A program made the translations under genes and the position numbers. DNA of 64,000 nt from Prillingera fragicola (lineage: Eukaryota > Basidiomycota > Tremellomycetes > Trichosporonales > Trichosporonaceae). Where the stretch lies: contig BEDY01000008.1 in assembly GCA_002335605.1 (NCBI GenBank), positions 372,001 through 436,000 on the forward strand, read 5' to 3'. Numbering within the stretch: position 1 is the stretch's first letter; every line of letters begins with the position of its first letter. The notes under the pieces were generated by a model, which saw nothing but the letters and a program-made list of their open reading frames with translations, was not told the DNA's origin and did no database searches. Below are positions 33,894 through 45,475 of this stretch, one piece after another.

Positions 33894-36800
33894 ATGGCCT
33901 GCCCTTCAAGGGCAATCGCCATTTCGGCGCGCCTCGCACCATCAACGGTAGCCCATGTTCTAAAGCTAGTGGGCTCGTCATATCTTGATGCGAGCGCGGG
34001 TGCGTCTTCGCCATTATATACCTTATCTCAGAGGCACCATACGGTAAGCTTGCATCTTCCTTGACGGTGTCGCGCGCTCGTTACTGACTTGCCAGACAAT
34101 TGCAGGACGTGCATTTCGGCAGTTTGCATCTTCTGCTCATGCCCTCGCCGCGGAGACAGACTATTATAGTGGCGAACAGTCTTCCACTCTGCCGGCAGTT
34201 ACCACACCGAAGAAGAGCCGGTTCTACAAGCTAACCCGCGCAAAGAAGGTACCATTGGAGAGTCGTCTTCCACCGGACATCATGAGGAAGCTCTTCTATG
34301 ACGACCGTGAGCGCATTACGCCATTGATTTTTCGCAAGAACTTTGACAGGCTCGGGGCGAAGCCTATCAATCTGGTGGCCACGACACGCTTCGCCTACCT
34401 GTGGCAACTCTTCTCGAAGAAGAAGGCAGCCAAGGCCGACTGGGCGTGGCTCGCCGCCGTCCTCACCACGATCAAGGAAACCGAGGGCGACTTATTGGCA
34501 TCACATGACGGAGCTGAGGCCATGCTCCGCTCACTTCGCGGCCTAGCCCTTGCTCACTGTGGGGACTGGGACAAGGGACGCGCCAATGTAGCCATGGGTG
34601 TCAAGGCCGCTTGTGCCGATTCACCGGACCCTGACTACTTTTCGACATGGGTTCTCAACATTGTCGAGGATTGGGTGACGCTTGTCCTCGAACAGAACAG
34701 GCCGGAAGATGTGGCCGTCATGGTTCGTTTTGCGGGCCAGAAGTTTCACAGGCTTCTCTCGACTGTAAATCCGAACATGCAAGCCCCTCCCACCATCGAG
34801 AGGCTGCGCCGCTGCCTATATGGGGCACTCCGCCAGCTGTCCGATCCACTTGGCTGGATAATGAGTCAGTTGGGACCACAAGCCAACGGTCGGCCATCGC
34901 TAGGCATGTATCACGTGGCAATCGTCATTCTGACGGCTGCTGTCGACGACTTTGAGCGGTCAATGGACGCGTTTACGCTGTGGCGTGCCATTGTTCAACG
35001 CTTCAACTCAAGTTACATCCCCTTTTCGACTTCTAGTGAGCTCGCATCGAACCTCGCCACACTCGGGTATCCTGTCGCTGCTAGGGAGATATTTGCCCAG
35101 ATGCGCGAGTCCCAGAGCGCTGCCCTCCCCCACGGATCACTGTCACGCGAACTCAAGATGTATGCCAACGAGGGCTCACTTGATGACACCCACAAGGTCT
35201 GGGACGACATTTGCGCTCGATACGCTCCCTCGCCTGCGGACAAGACATATTTGGCCAAGGTGTACGCTGTGCGAGGAGATTTGCAAGCTGCGCGCAAAGC
35301 TCTAGCTGTTCTGATTGGCCCCGAGGCTGAGAATGAGCACTTGGAGGCGATCAATGTTTTGCAACTTGCAGCAATTACCAGCGGCGACGCTGAGGCAGCG
35401 CTGGCTTACCTCGACAAGGCTGTCGCAATCCAACAAACGGAGAGGCCGTTCAATGCCATGCTCAAGATGTACGCTTCGCAGGGCGACGTCAGCGGTGCTG
35501 TGGATATGTTTGAACGTCTCCTCAACGCCAAGATTGAACCTTCTAGCACCACATATACCACCCTAATGGCCGTGTTCGCGAAAGCTGCCGACCACAACAA
35601 CGCATACTCGATCTTTCAAGCTTTACGTGCGGCAGGTCATGTGCCGAGTGCTTCCCAGTGGAACACGCTCCTCAACTCGGCCATAGAGGCTGGCGCCTGG
35701 GAAACCGCAGCCGACTGGTGCAGCGATATCCCAGATGACCTCCTCCGCGACCCCGTCGTGGCCACCACGATTCTCAAGGCATATGTTATGGTCGTTGCAC
35801 CGTTCGAGACTCTCAACCGAATGTTCCGCGCTCTCTCTCAACCATCTGGGCGTGCTTGGGCGCTTGTCATCCAGGGCGCGTGCGATGCCGACAATATGGC
35901 TGCTGCCCACGCTCTCTTCAAGGAGATGGACGAAGCCGCTGCTGCCGATCCTCTCTGCCCCCGTCCTTCGGTCTACACATACAGTATTCTCCTGTACGCC
36001 TATCTACGCCTTGGCGACCGCGAGTCGGGGCGTGCAGTCTACGATCAGATGCTTGAGCGTAAGATTATTCCGTCCACGGTGACCTACAACATCATCATTT
36101 CCGCATTCGCCCGGGCGCCGGGCGACAGCTCGTTTGACCAAGCCCATGCTTTCGCCATGAGCGTTTACGAACGGTTGATGGACGCCGGCGTTGCACTCGA
36201 CGACCTTTCTGATGTTGCCAACGGATCGGCAGCCGCCAAGGCAGCCGCCAAGTCCACGGCCTTGTCTGGCTCGTCCCGTTCTATCACCGAGATGCTCTTT
36301 GGTCCTCTCATTGTTGCTGCGGCACGTGCGCATGACCCGGACCGTGCCAAGCGGTACTATGACGTGGTCTGCCAGTCTACGACCCCTACTGTCAAGCTCA
36401 CAACAATGCTCTTGGACGCGTATCGCCTGGGCAAACGTCCAAGGGATGCGTATCGCCATTGGCTGAAGTTGTTCAAGAACACTGTTCAAAAAGTTAAGCT
36501 CGCTGGCCCTTCTGGCGGTGACAAGGACGATTCTGCGAGCATCCCGAAGAACATCTTCTGCGTGCCTCTTAGCATCACTCTTGAGACACTTGCCCGTGCG
36601 GGTGCACACCGGCACATCAAGAAAATTTGGAAAGACGTCAGCGCGGCCGGGTTCGCCTTTGACGCGGGAAACTACAACAACTACGCGGAAGGACTCGCCC
36701 TTACGGGCGATGTAGAGGGTGCCTTCCGCATTGTCGCCCAGGTACTGCTGCCGCGTTGGGATGAGATTAGGCAGCGCCGCTACCTCGCCAACCGCGAACC

Positions 36801-37647
36801 GAAGAGAAGTGGGCTCCGCGGACTCGTGCCGGTGCCCTTGTCCGCCGTCGATTATCCCACCGACTCCAAGTCCGAAGACGCAGAGGTGGAGGCTGCCGAG
36901 GACATGGAGACTGCTGAGGACATGGAGACTGTTGAGGAGGCTGAAGCTCTTCTCGACGATGGGTGGAAGTGGCAGGACAAAGGTCTCGAGCCACCCAGGG
37001 CGCTTGAGCGCGTGGAGGAGGCCGAGGACAATGAGCCCATGACCGAGGCCGACTATGTCGACTTGTACTTGCGTCATCCTAACCGCCGCCACGAATTTAG
37101 GGCCAAGGCCCCGCCGCACATGGTCTCCAGCGAGGACACTATGAGTGCAGGTCGGGAGTGGCCGGTTGAGGAGCAGCATGACAACGTGTACGAGCAGGAC
37201 GAAGACCAGTACTACGGCGAGCAGGACATGGCAGACTCGGCCTCCAACCCCTCGGATTCCATCCCTGTGCAGCTGCACGCCACCGTCCCTCGGCCTGTCC
37301 TAGATCTCAATATTCTGCGCAACTGGCGCCCCACGGACATTCTCTGGCGTCCTTCCACACGCGCTGTTGATTTCCTGGACTCTGCCTTCCACCAGCTTGA
37401 ACAGCAACAATACGCCTCCGCGTGGAGAGGTGTCAGTTCGAGGGACAACGACGCGCCGTCCCAGATCATGTTGCCCAAATTTGGCGCAATAGTGCGCAAG
37501 GCAGACGGGACTCCCGCACGAGACCACCCGAGTGTCATACTCGCGCGCCTGCAACGCAAGTACTGGCGCGCTGTGGCACTTATTATGCAGCATCGCAGGA
37601 AGCGCGATGCGATTCAAGCTCACCGGTCGAAGAACGCCAATGAGTAA
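33894..37647 (+). CDS. Large pentatricopeptide-repeat protein, probably mitochondrial
   Basis: Two exons, 33894..34043 and 34096..37647; 3702 nt, 1233 residues. The ATG at 33894 opens a basic, acid-free leader (MACPSRAIAISARLAPSTVA), consistent with mitochondrial import. Tandem PPR motifs are clear around codons for FNAMLKMYASQGDVSGAVDM and TYTTLMAVFAKAADHNNAYS, and again at YTYSILLYAYLRLGDRESG and VTYNIIISAFARA. Weaker helical repeats lie before and after. An acidic insert (36,860-37,080) separates the repeats from a C-terminal block of Arg/Gln-rich sequence. PPR proteins bind organellar RNA and act in its maturation, stability or translation. The specific target is not predictable. A 7-bp unit GAGGAAA is repeated four times 14 bp after the stop. 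Confidence 0.85.
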
Positions 37648-37660
37648 GCGGGCGCCCAGA

Positions 37661-37688
37661 GAGGAAAGAGGAAAGAGGAAAGAGGAAA
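37661..37688. repeat. Tandem 7-bp repeat, four copies
   Basis: GAGGAAA is repeated four times without change just after the PPR gene stop, in its 3' UTR. A simple microsatellite-type repeat. Confidence 0.85.
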
Positions 37689-37867
37689 GGTGTCATCATA
37701 GCAATCAATCACAGCAATAGCATCGTCTATAACTCCCCATTCATTCCCACTATCATCTCATTATGCATCGTGTTTTGTTACTTGGGGGTGTGTAGGTTCA
37801 GGCGGCAAATGAGTCTGGCTAGCACAACGAGAAGCAATTCTTCCGCATGTGGCACTCGGGGTTCACA

Positions 37868-39345
37868 TCACTTGTGCTTCTTTTGCTTCTTGAAAGGAGG
37901 CGCGACAAGCTTGGCCTGCTCTTCCTTGATACGCTCCTGCAGCCTCTCGATCTCGCGTTTTGCCTCCTTGCGGGCACGCTGACGCTGGGATTTTGAGAGC
38001 GAGTGCTGGTCGTCCTTGGCGTCCTTCGTCATCGTGGATGACTTGCTCGTGCTCGGGGTGCCTCCGGTCTCACTAGTCGAGGACGACGTCGAGGAGGCTG
38101 GAGGGGTGACGAGCAATCGCGCCCCATGACCACCTGCGGGTGGGGTCTTAAACTCGGCACACGGGAGCACCTGGGGGATTTGGACAGGGCGATAGGCAGC
38201 CGGTGGGGTGGCGCGCTCGAGCTGCTGGGGGGGTGGAATGGCTGAGAACGATTCTTGGGCACGTTTATGATGCCACGGGTTAATGTCCGGCTCCAGTTTG
38301 CACGACAGGTCGGGGAGCGGAGTGAACACGAGAGAGAGCCCTGGGCTGATTAGTGGAGCTAGTAGGTGGGACGTACTGGGTGGAACAATCTTCATCTCTT
38401 CGAGCACCTGGCGAGTACGGTACTGTGAGTTAGTCGGTTTGTAGCAGAAAATTCTTACATGAAAGGTGGCTGTGTATGGCTGGGAATGCTCGTTCGTCTG
38501 CAGGGTGAAGTGGTTGACGGCCTCGATGGCCGCTGCCACAATCAGTACATAGGTCACTGGAGTGACGGGTAGAGGCCACGCACACAACGCGAGAAGATAC
38601 TTCCTCGGCCTCCGAGTTGTAAGCACAGGCCCTCAAATGCACGACATGATATATACCTGATGTGTCTTGGACTCAAAAAGGTTCACAGCTGCCGCGTTGG
38701 GGGTGGCCCTTTTGAGAAACTTGCGCGTGCCCTCAACGAGTTGCACCCGAATCGTGCCCATCTCCTCATATTTGGTGCAAACGGAATCATCTGGGGGTTT
38801 CTGTCCCACAGCAGATCAGCACTCTCTTCCCACACACTGCTTTCCGCGGAAGACGCACATGCGCGGCAAACTGCAGCGACCGTTCCACCATCACTCCGTG
38901 GGAGGATTCATAGACTTCGGAGCCATGGAGTTGGTTGGGGGGCCATGAGCCCGCTTGGGAGCGGTGTGCCGTCAATTGTGAAGAGGACCCCAACCTCTTT
39001 GAAAGACATGAGGCCTTTCTTGGCTTCTGTGGGCGGGGGGCGGCGGATCTCAATCTGGAAGCCCTGTTGCTGTTAGCTCTGGGTTGGAGAGGGACGCACC
39101 TTGCCGTTGACGCTTTCGACCCAGCATTTGCCCTTCCAGTTGACCAGGAAGCCTTCCTTGGACATTTCGCTCAGAACCTGGTGTTCGGCTACAGGAATGA
39201 GTATGAGTAGAATCTACTACAGGAAGAGCTCACGCAGGTGTGTGCCGTCCGTGTAATGGAGGTACACCTGCTGGTCAGCCGGCGGCCATTGTTCGTGCGG
39301 GCGGCTCACCTCCCAGCCAAGCCACGGGCCATTTTGGATCTTCAT
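37868..39345 (-). CDS. Paralog A of the tandem family (DUF7918-like), apparently frameshifted
   Basis: Exons by analogy with B-D: 39345..39310, 39267..39234, 39188..39100, 39063..38859, 38800..38657, 38599..38584, 38532..38459, 38422..38377 and 38340..37868. The family signature is present: start MKIQNGPWLGWE, VYLHYTDGTHL, CWVESVNGK, GFQIEIRRPP, TIDGTPLPSG, VYESSHGVMVERSLQFA, YTATFH and YRTRQVLEEMKI. Exon 2 is 34 nt and the YRTR exon 46 nt, the same as in siblings. Exon 4 is 205 nt and changes frame inside a run of six C (minus strand; 38937-38942). With five C it would be 204 nt and the whole gene 371 residues. As written, the frame meets a stop soon after. The tail is Ser/Thr-rich, then a Lys/Arg-rich coiled coil ending KKQKKHK. 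The exon 6-7 junctions are the least certain. It could be a young pseudogene or a one-base sequence error. Confidence 0.6.
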
Positions 39346-39660
39346 AATACTTAAAATGACGCTGGAAGATACTCCTGGTCAGGACTAGTAAGACTGTTAA
39401 TAGTTGGACAACTTCAAAGTAGTAGACTGCGTGAGAACTGAAAGTTGCAGTGTGTCAGTGCAAGCGCGGATAGCGGACAAGGATTGCCACGCTCATCTGA
39501 ACCGTCCGTCGCCGACCCTACGCGGAGGAAGGGAAGCGGCATGGCCACGTTGCGCTACGCAATCAGCCCAATGTAACCCGATGCATACAGTAGAGGAACA
39601 TACAGACCAGCCTGGTGAGATCCGAGCGAGATACAGCACGCCATTGCTTCTTTGGCCTAC
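39346..39660. other. Intergenic region upstream of paralog A
   Basis: This 315 bp lies between paralog A's start and the transporter stop. No gene or repeat is recognised. Confidence 0.35.
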
Positions 39661-41131
39661 TCAAGCTTTCTGCCACAACTTCCAGTTTCCCTGCAAGTAA
39701 TGCTTGACGCCTAGCAATGCAACCGCTCCAGCGAGATATAGACCGGCGCAGAAACCGATGGGAATCTGGTAGGCGTCTGGGCCCTGTCGGCCTAGGTGGT
39801 CACGCGAGTAGTTTGCCAGCATGATGGCTAATGCTTGTCCGATGGCGTTGGGAATGCCGAGGCCCATCCAGTATATGGCGAGTGCGGAGCCGAGGTGTTC
39901 GACGCCCACAACTGAGGTGGATAGTGGTGTAGCTGCCGAGTGGATGGTGCCAGAGGTGGCACCGTTGACCAGACCGTAGAAAATCATGACGCCAAAGGAG
40001 CGGCCTGGCATCCATGCAGCCAAGGTGACGATGCCGCAGATAACATAGCTGATAATGACCATGTTGGTACGGCCTCCGCGGTCGAGAAGGAATCCCCAGA
40101 ACGGACGGCCAATGATTTGTCCAGCGGCGAGGATGGACTGGACAGCGCCGGCTTGTGTTTGTGACAGGCCGAGCGCGCTCGTGCAGTACGATGCGAGGGT
40201 GTAAATGGCGATAAAGTAACCCATCACTGATTGTCAGCTGGTAACGGCGCAGTTGAACTCACTTGTCAGGAATGCCCAGATGAGGAGATACTTGTATCCC
40301 GGGTGCCAGATAAAGCTGGGCTGGAAAGGCGCGTTCTTTGCGCGCACGGCGACGTGCCGTCCCTTCATTAGGAAGATGGCGGGAAAGAGGACTGCGAACG
40401 AGATGCAGCCGTTGATGATATATGTCCACTTGACGCCTAGGCTCTGGAGGAGGAGTGGTGTCGTGTTGGCAAAGATGATACCGCCGACACCGGAGCCGGC
40501 CTGAGCGATTCCTTGTGCGACGGCGAGACGGTGGTCAAACCAATGCGCCAGCACGGGCTGCGAGGGCACGAGAATCAAGCCCATTCCAAAGCCAAACACA
40601 AGACCTTGACAGACAAGGAAGGGTCCAAAAGACGTGCAGATGCCGGACAGGCATTGGCCGAGACCAACAAAGACGGCGCCAATGTACATTGGCGGTTTCA
40701 TGCCCATCCGCTGGATCATCCAGTTTGCGAGTGGTCCTTGAATAACGGCGGTCGCGGCCGACAGCCCACCGACCCAAGCATAGTCGAGCTGGGACGCATT
40801 ATAATAGTTGTACTCGAGAAAGTAGGACGAGAACACTCCATAAGTCGTGTTGATACCTGGTTTGTTAGCGGGTTTGTCACCCCTGGCGACAGAATTTCAA
40901 AATCAAAAACATACCCCAGGTGCACGAGTTCAGTCCCAGGATGCAAAGCACAATGACCGAGCCGTAACCACCGTTGGGGAGGGCGTCGATATCATGGTCG
41001 ACAGACTTGTCGTTTGAAAGCGGCAGCGCGAACGAGTCGCTGAAATCTTTGCCTTGGGGCTTCTCGAGGTCGGTCAGAGGGACTGGTGCCGGGGAGGCCT
41101 CGGTGGGCGGCGAGGCCGGAGCTGGTGACAT
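39661..41131 (-). CDS. MFS transporter, monocarboxylate/MCH-type
   Basis: Three exons, 41131..40915, 40856..40263 and 40226..39661; 1377 nt, 458 residues. A ~50-residue Pro/Ser/Asp-rich cytosolic N-terminus precedes about 12 membrane segments. The first begins GSVIVLCILGLNSCTWG|INTTYGVF, restored across the first intron. WVGGLSAATAVIQGPLANW, WFDHRLAVAQGIAQAGSGVG and IIGRPFWGFLLDRGGRTN match the fungal MCT-like (Mch/Esbp6) branch of the major facilitator superfamily. These proteins are plasma-membrane or vacuolar carriers for small acids, riboflavin or unknown substrates. It sits between paralogs A and B on the same strand, so it splits the tandem array. Nothing in its sequence links it functionally to the array. 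Confidence 0.88.
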
Positions 41132-41566
41132 TTGCACAGAGAGTTGTAGAAGACTTGCTAGTGAGCACACATGAGGTAGAATGAGCTAAGAAGTGTGATG
41201 AGGAAGAAGAGTAGAGTCTAGTCAATGCTTGCTTACTTGAGACTGGATTGCTCCTCCCGCTCACCAGGCGACCGACGACCGGAATAGTGCTCAAGTGCTC
41301 GGTTGCGTCGCCTAACAGTTGGGGCAAGATGTGCAAACCTAATTATCTCGGCTTAGACCGATTACACGAGGGCAGCCCGGCCGGGTTATTGGTTTGAAGC
41401 CGACCTCCACTCTCAATGCATTGTCATGTTCGTGAGCCACGGTGTGCTGAGGTCTGTGGGACATGTACATGGCAGCACCTATTCAACAGAGCTGAATGCT
41501 GAGTAGAATTACTGAAAGCGCTGTACTCTGTCGATCGTCCACCGCTCCTCCCTATTACTGTAGCAT
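41132..41566. other. Intergenic region between transporter start and paralog B stop
   Basis: This 435 bp should hold the transporter promoter and the 3' UTR of B. No gene or clear repeat is seen. Confidence 0.35.
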
Positions 41567-42991
41567 TCAGTCGTCGTCCTGAGTGAAATCGATGACTGCA
41601 GACGCCTGACGTTTGCGACGCGGAGGGTCAACAAGTTGCACATCGTCGTCGTTCTCGTCGTTGTCTTGTTCGCTGTCTTCGTTGTCATTGTCGTTTGTAA
41701 AATCCAGGGCCATACTAGAGGAAGCACCAATGGCAGACTGGGAAGGGATGACTCGCGAAGTGCCTTCAGTCTTGGCCCTCTTGACAGCACGACTAAGCGT
41801 AGGAGAGCCGCCACGCTCGCGCTTCAGTTTGTGCTCAGTCTCCTGAGACTGGCTGTGAGGCTGTAATGTTAGTGTGGGTCATATGTGCATTATCTTACCT
41901 GCGCCTTGTTGCCAACTTCGGGTGCTGGGGCTGGAGTGTGTCAGTGCGTGCTTAGCTGGGCAGACCTCACGACGGGAGATAACACCCTGGGCCATGAGAA
42001 GCTCTCGACTGCGGTACTGAGAACATTAGCCCTCAACTCCTCCACCAAGCTTGCCTTAAACGTGGCAGTGAACATAGGAATATCCATGATTTGTGTGGTC
42101 ACACAGAACCTCGTTGACGCCTTCTCACGTCTGGCACCATATCTTCTAGTCAGTAATGCGTTCGCCTTTTCGCCTTGATGATTCGCCTTGAATTTCCGGC
42201 AAACTTACATTACTTTTGACCCTACAAGAGCAGCCTTCAATGTCAACACACAACGGACAGAATTGCCTACCTTCTTGTCCCTCTCATTAATCCCTCCCAC
42301 CAGTGGCCTGTTGCTCACAGACACCGATCCTTTTCTGGTCGGTCCCACAGTGACGGCCGTCATTTCCACTTTGATGCACCCAAGGGACGATGTATCAGCG
42401 GAGCCTGGTTCAACCTCTTCAGAGAACTCCTAATGTCGCATAAGTATTGCTTCCACGCAATTACCAGCCCCAGCATACTGTACTGCGAACTCACCAGGGC
42501 TCCAAAGCGGAGATTGAAATCAACCACCTTGCCTTCGACCATCTGATGGATGTTGGACCGAGTTTTACGTTCGTACGGAAGGGAAAACACCTTCCCCCGC
42601 AATTTACTACCATCAACCAGGTAGCCGGCTTGCACTGCGACCGCCCCGTGGCCGGAGGGCACAACGACAATTTCAAAGTCCTGAAAATGGTAAAGAGTCG
42701 TGTCCGCCCGTGCAAATCAGATCACTCACCTTGTCGGGCTGGTTTTCGATCCAGCACGAACGTGCTATCCCATTCTCCTCATCCTCGGCGCCATGCTCTG
42801 CTAAATGGATCTCAACAAGACTTCTAGAAAGGGGCGCAAGGTCACACTCACGGAGCGGCGTGCCGTCCGTGTACTGAACAAACACCTGTTCAAGTAACGG
42901 GCAAGACAGGAAGGTGGCGTATGTCAGTGTCGTCTGGGGGCAGGTACGGGATACTCACCTCCCAGCCTTCCCACCACCCGCAGAGCTTCAT
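41567..42991 (-). CDS. Paralog B of the tandem family, with SUMO-interaction-like tail
   Basis: Ten exons: 42991..42959, 42885..42852, 42797..42730, 42680..42495, 42429..42271, 42234..42209, 42145..42055, 42016..41971, 41930..41899 and 41860..41567. They sum to 969 nt, 322 residues. Order of shared motifs: MKLCGWWEGWE, VFVQYTDGTPL, CWIENQPDK, DFEIVVVPSG, YLVDGSKL, DFNLRFGAL, GCIKVEM, AALVGSKVI, MFTATFK and YRSRELLMAQGVI. Intron 7 (42017..42054) uses a GC donor. The last ~100 residues are different: a Lys/Arg stretch (ETEHKLKRERGG, AVKRAKTEG) that could be a nuclear signal, then Asp/Glu/Asn-rich sequence with DDDVQLVD. It ends in RRKRQASAVIDFTQDDD. VIDFT next to acids resembles a SUMO-interaction motif. 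The motif layout recalls fungal DUF7918 proteins; function unknown. Confidence 0.75.
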
Positions 42992-43717
42992 TCTGGCTGT
43001 TCTTTTGGGTAACGTAAAGAGGGAGAGTGATGAAGTGAAAGACGCAAAGGGTGGAGAGTAGTGTTTGAGGTGTGAACTGGAAGGGCACTAGTGGTGTGTG
43101 TGTCCAGCCACGGTGCGACACAACTGATTCCGCATGTGGACGACCCAAACTCCACCACGCGAATAGCTTTATGTCGTCGATGTCGTCGAAGTTGTAGTCG
43201 GCAATCGCATTGACGGCGACGACCCGCTAACGACATCAACAGTAGAAGTGCTGCTGGAATGTCATTTGCCGTTGCGGGGCCCCGGGCTGTTATTCAACCC
43301 GTTCAAAAACGGCTCTGCTGAGTCCTGGACCCATGTCAAGGCCGTTGGGGCGAAGGCGAAGCCACACTAATTGTGACTCGGACACTGGAGCCTGTGAGGG
43401 CAGCAGGGCATCAGTCAAGGAAATAAATGTCTGGCTATTGCTTCAGAATCGAGGGAGTTGTACATTTAGAAGCTACGGCTTTAAACAGGTCAATTGCTAT
43501 TTGCATCAATGTCGGTGTGTGGTTGCTGTTTCGGAGCTCTTGCTATTCAGGCATTTCATGTCGCGGAGGTTACACATGTCGAAGGGAGCGTCGTGTGCTT
43601 GTTGAGCTTGGTGAGGTGCATGGTAATTGAAGGCAGCGTAGTCCTTGTTGATCTCGTTTTGGTGAATGGTTCTCGGAGGGGGGTAGTGATTGGAAGCTGC
43701 CATGAGGCGGCCGGGCT
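42992..43717. other. Intergenic region between paralogs B and C
   Basis: This 726 bp has the likely promoter of B at its left end and the 3' UTR of C at its right. Short plus-strand frames around 43,330-43,780 have no splice or motif support. The core 43,270-43,290 is a GC-rich short palindrome (GGGGCCCC). No gene is called. Confidence 0.35.
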
Positions 43718-44891
43718 TTACTTCTCGGTCTTGAACTTCTTGCTCGCAATGGCAGCAGAGGATGAGGAACGTTTGTGTGGATGACTGCTAGACTTCTGGA
43801 TCTCGTCTTTCTTCTTTTAACAAACAGTTAGCCTGGCTGTGAGAAAGAAGTGCAGTCGACTTACATTCATTCTCTCGCTTTCGGTGCCTGAAGCACTCTC
43901 TCTAGCAGGCAAAACAGCAGCAGCTAACACTGTCAGTGATGAAACAAGCACCAAGCTCACCCTGCTCAATAACTCCCTGTGCTAGAAGAAGCTGGCGACT
44001 GCGATACTAAAACGTAAGCAGCTGTGCCACCCAATATTACCCACATTGAATGTGACTTGGAATTGAGGTACAGTGGGCTCGGGATAGAAGTTGGAGTAGA
44101 ACTTGGGCTTGGTTGCAGCAATAGGTTGTCCTCTTGGAGTATTAAGTTGCCGCAAGTTCGGTATTGCACCTACCCTGATAACCTTGGATCCAATCAGAAG
44201 GGCCTGGAAAGGATTAGTGCCTTCTTATCTTTCTCGTACACGGTACGACCAAGACTCGTCGAAGCGACAGGCAGCCGCAGATAACGATCATCGGCATTCC
44301 TGCCAGCTCTTACGGTCACCGTGATAGCGCCTACTTGGGTCGTGTTGACGTTGGCTGCTTCCTCGTCCTCTGTGAAGTCCTTTTCGTGTTTAGCCTGTCC
44401 AAGGACTAACGCTTCTTACCAGCTTTCCAAAGCGCAAAGCTCGCTCCCACAACTGACCATCAACCGTCTCGTATACATTCTTTTTCACTCTTTGAGAGCG
44501 ATGGGCACCAAGCCCCGAATTGTCCAGTTTGTCTCCATCAATGGTATAGCTCACTTGCACATGCTCGGTGGTTTCAGGGGAGCGATCCACCACAATCTGG
44601 AAGTCCTGGGACGTTTGAGAGCCTGATGGCGTTTGGCACTCCAAAGAACTCACTTTGTCTGGCAGATTCTCGATCCAGCACGTCGCGGCCCAGTTCTTCG
44701 CTCCGCCACTTGGGGCAGTAATAACCGCTTTGTGCTCGGCTGGATCACATTAGCGTGTGTTCCAGCTGGGTATTTGGCACTCACGAAGCTTGGTGCCGTC
44801 ACTATATCTCACGTACACCTATAGTGTCAGCACGCAGCATACCATCCTGCAAACACACCTCCCAACCATCCCACAATCCAGCAAGCTTCAT
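43718..44891 (-). CDS. Paralog C of the tandem family (DUF7918-like)
   Basis: Nine exons: 44891..44859, 44819..44786, 44739..44654, 44605..44420, 44379..44242, 44203..44045, 44006..43961, 43923..43865 and 43813..43718. They total 837 nt, 278 residues. Motifs in order: MKLAGLWDGWE, VYVRYSDGTKL, PEHKAVIT, CWIENLPDK, DFQIVVDRSP, YTIDGDKL, VYETVDGQLWERALRFGKL, GAITVTV, ALLIGSKVIR, PQFQVTFN and YRSRQLLLAQGVIEQ. Exon sizes 33, 34, 186 and 46 equal those of B. The tail is short, Ser/Lys-rich and basic (ends KKFKTEK) and lacks the acidic SUMO-interaction-like end of B. The first two exons and the CW motif are the best conserved parts. It is closest to B by eye. Function unknown; a nuclear location is suggested only by the basic tail. 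Confidence 0.75.
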
Positions 44892-45475
44892 CCTGTCTTA
44901 CTGCGCCAGTGTCGTTGGGAACAGTAGCCGCTGAAGAAGTTCACTATGAAAGAAGAGGCTGTCCGAGTGAAGTGGGTGTATGGACAACGTCAGGTGGACG
45001 AGAAGTCGCGGGTCGATGTGTGGCCGTGCGCGCAGTGCGGACCGTGCGCAGTAACTGGACTGGACCTCCACCGCCCGTTGTGCCTCGTTTTCCGTGCTGC
45101 CTGTGTGTCACCTTCGTTTACACTTTCGGAATCTACCTAGACACTGCGCCACATGCATGTCACCACTAGGACATGCATGCATTCTCTCGTTGACACGCAT
45201 GCACGACATGCACCGCCCAAGCACTTTCTGCGGTTAGGTGCATGTTTTAAATCAAATTAATTTTTCAGAAATTATTCTCCTTTATTTGAACAACATGCCT
45301 GCCATATCATAGTACATCCTACATCGTCCATTCGAGAGGGAAAGCGATTAAATTGGCCGGCTAAGAAATCTGAGAGGCACGACTTTGCACAGGAGGTAGG
45401 TGACACTTGAGAGAGGGGTAGTTGGTGGGTGGCTCGAGGAGGAGCGGGCGGGAAGGTCTGGGTTGGTGACTCGGA
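44892..45475. other. Intergenic region between paralogs C and D
   Basis: No gene seen. It contains the CATGCA-rich cluster at 45151-45212 and an AT-rich stretch (45,246-45,300) close to the 3' end of D. Confidence 0.4.
45151..45212. promoter_or_regulatory. Cluster of CATGCA-type motifs upstream of paralog C
   Basis: Within 62 bp, CATGCA occurs at about four places, including the perfect palindrome ACATGCATGT (45151-45160) and ACATGCATGC (45171-45180). It starts about 260 bp upstream of paralog C's ATG. A clustered transcription-factor site is plausible; no factor can be named. Confidence 0.4.

Noticed and set aside
36004..37278. Minus-strand open frame of 424 codons opposite the PPR gene
   Set aside because: The plus strand has clear PPR repeats and a presequence; the antisense frame has no recognisable domain and odd composition.
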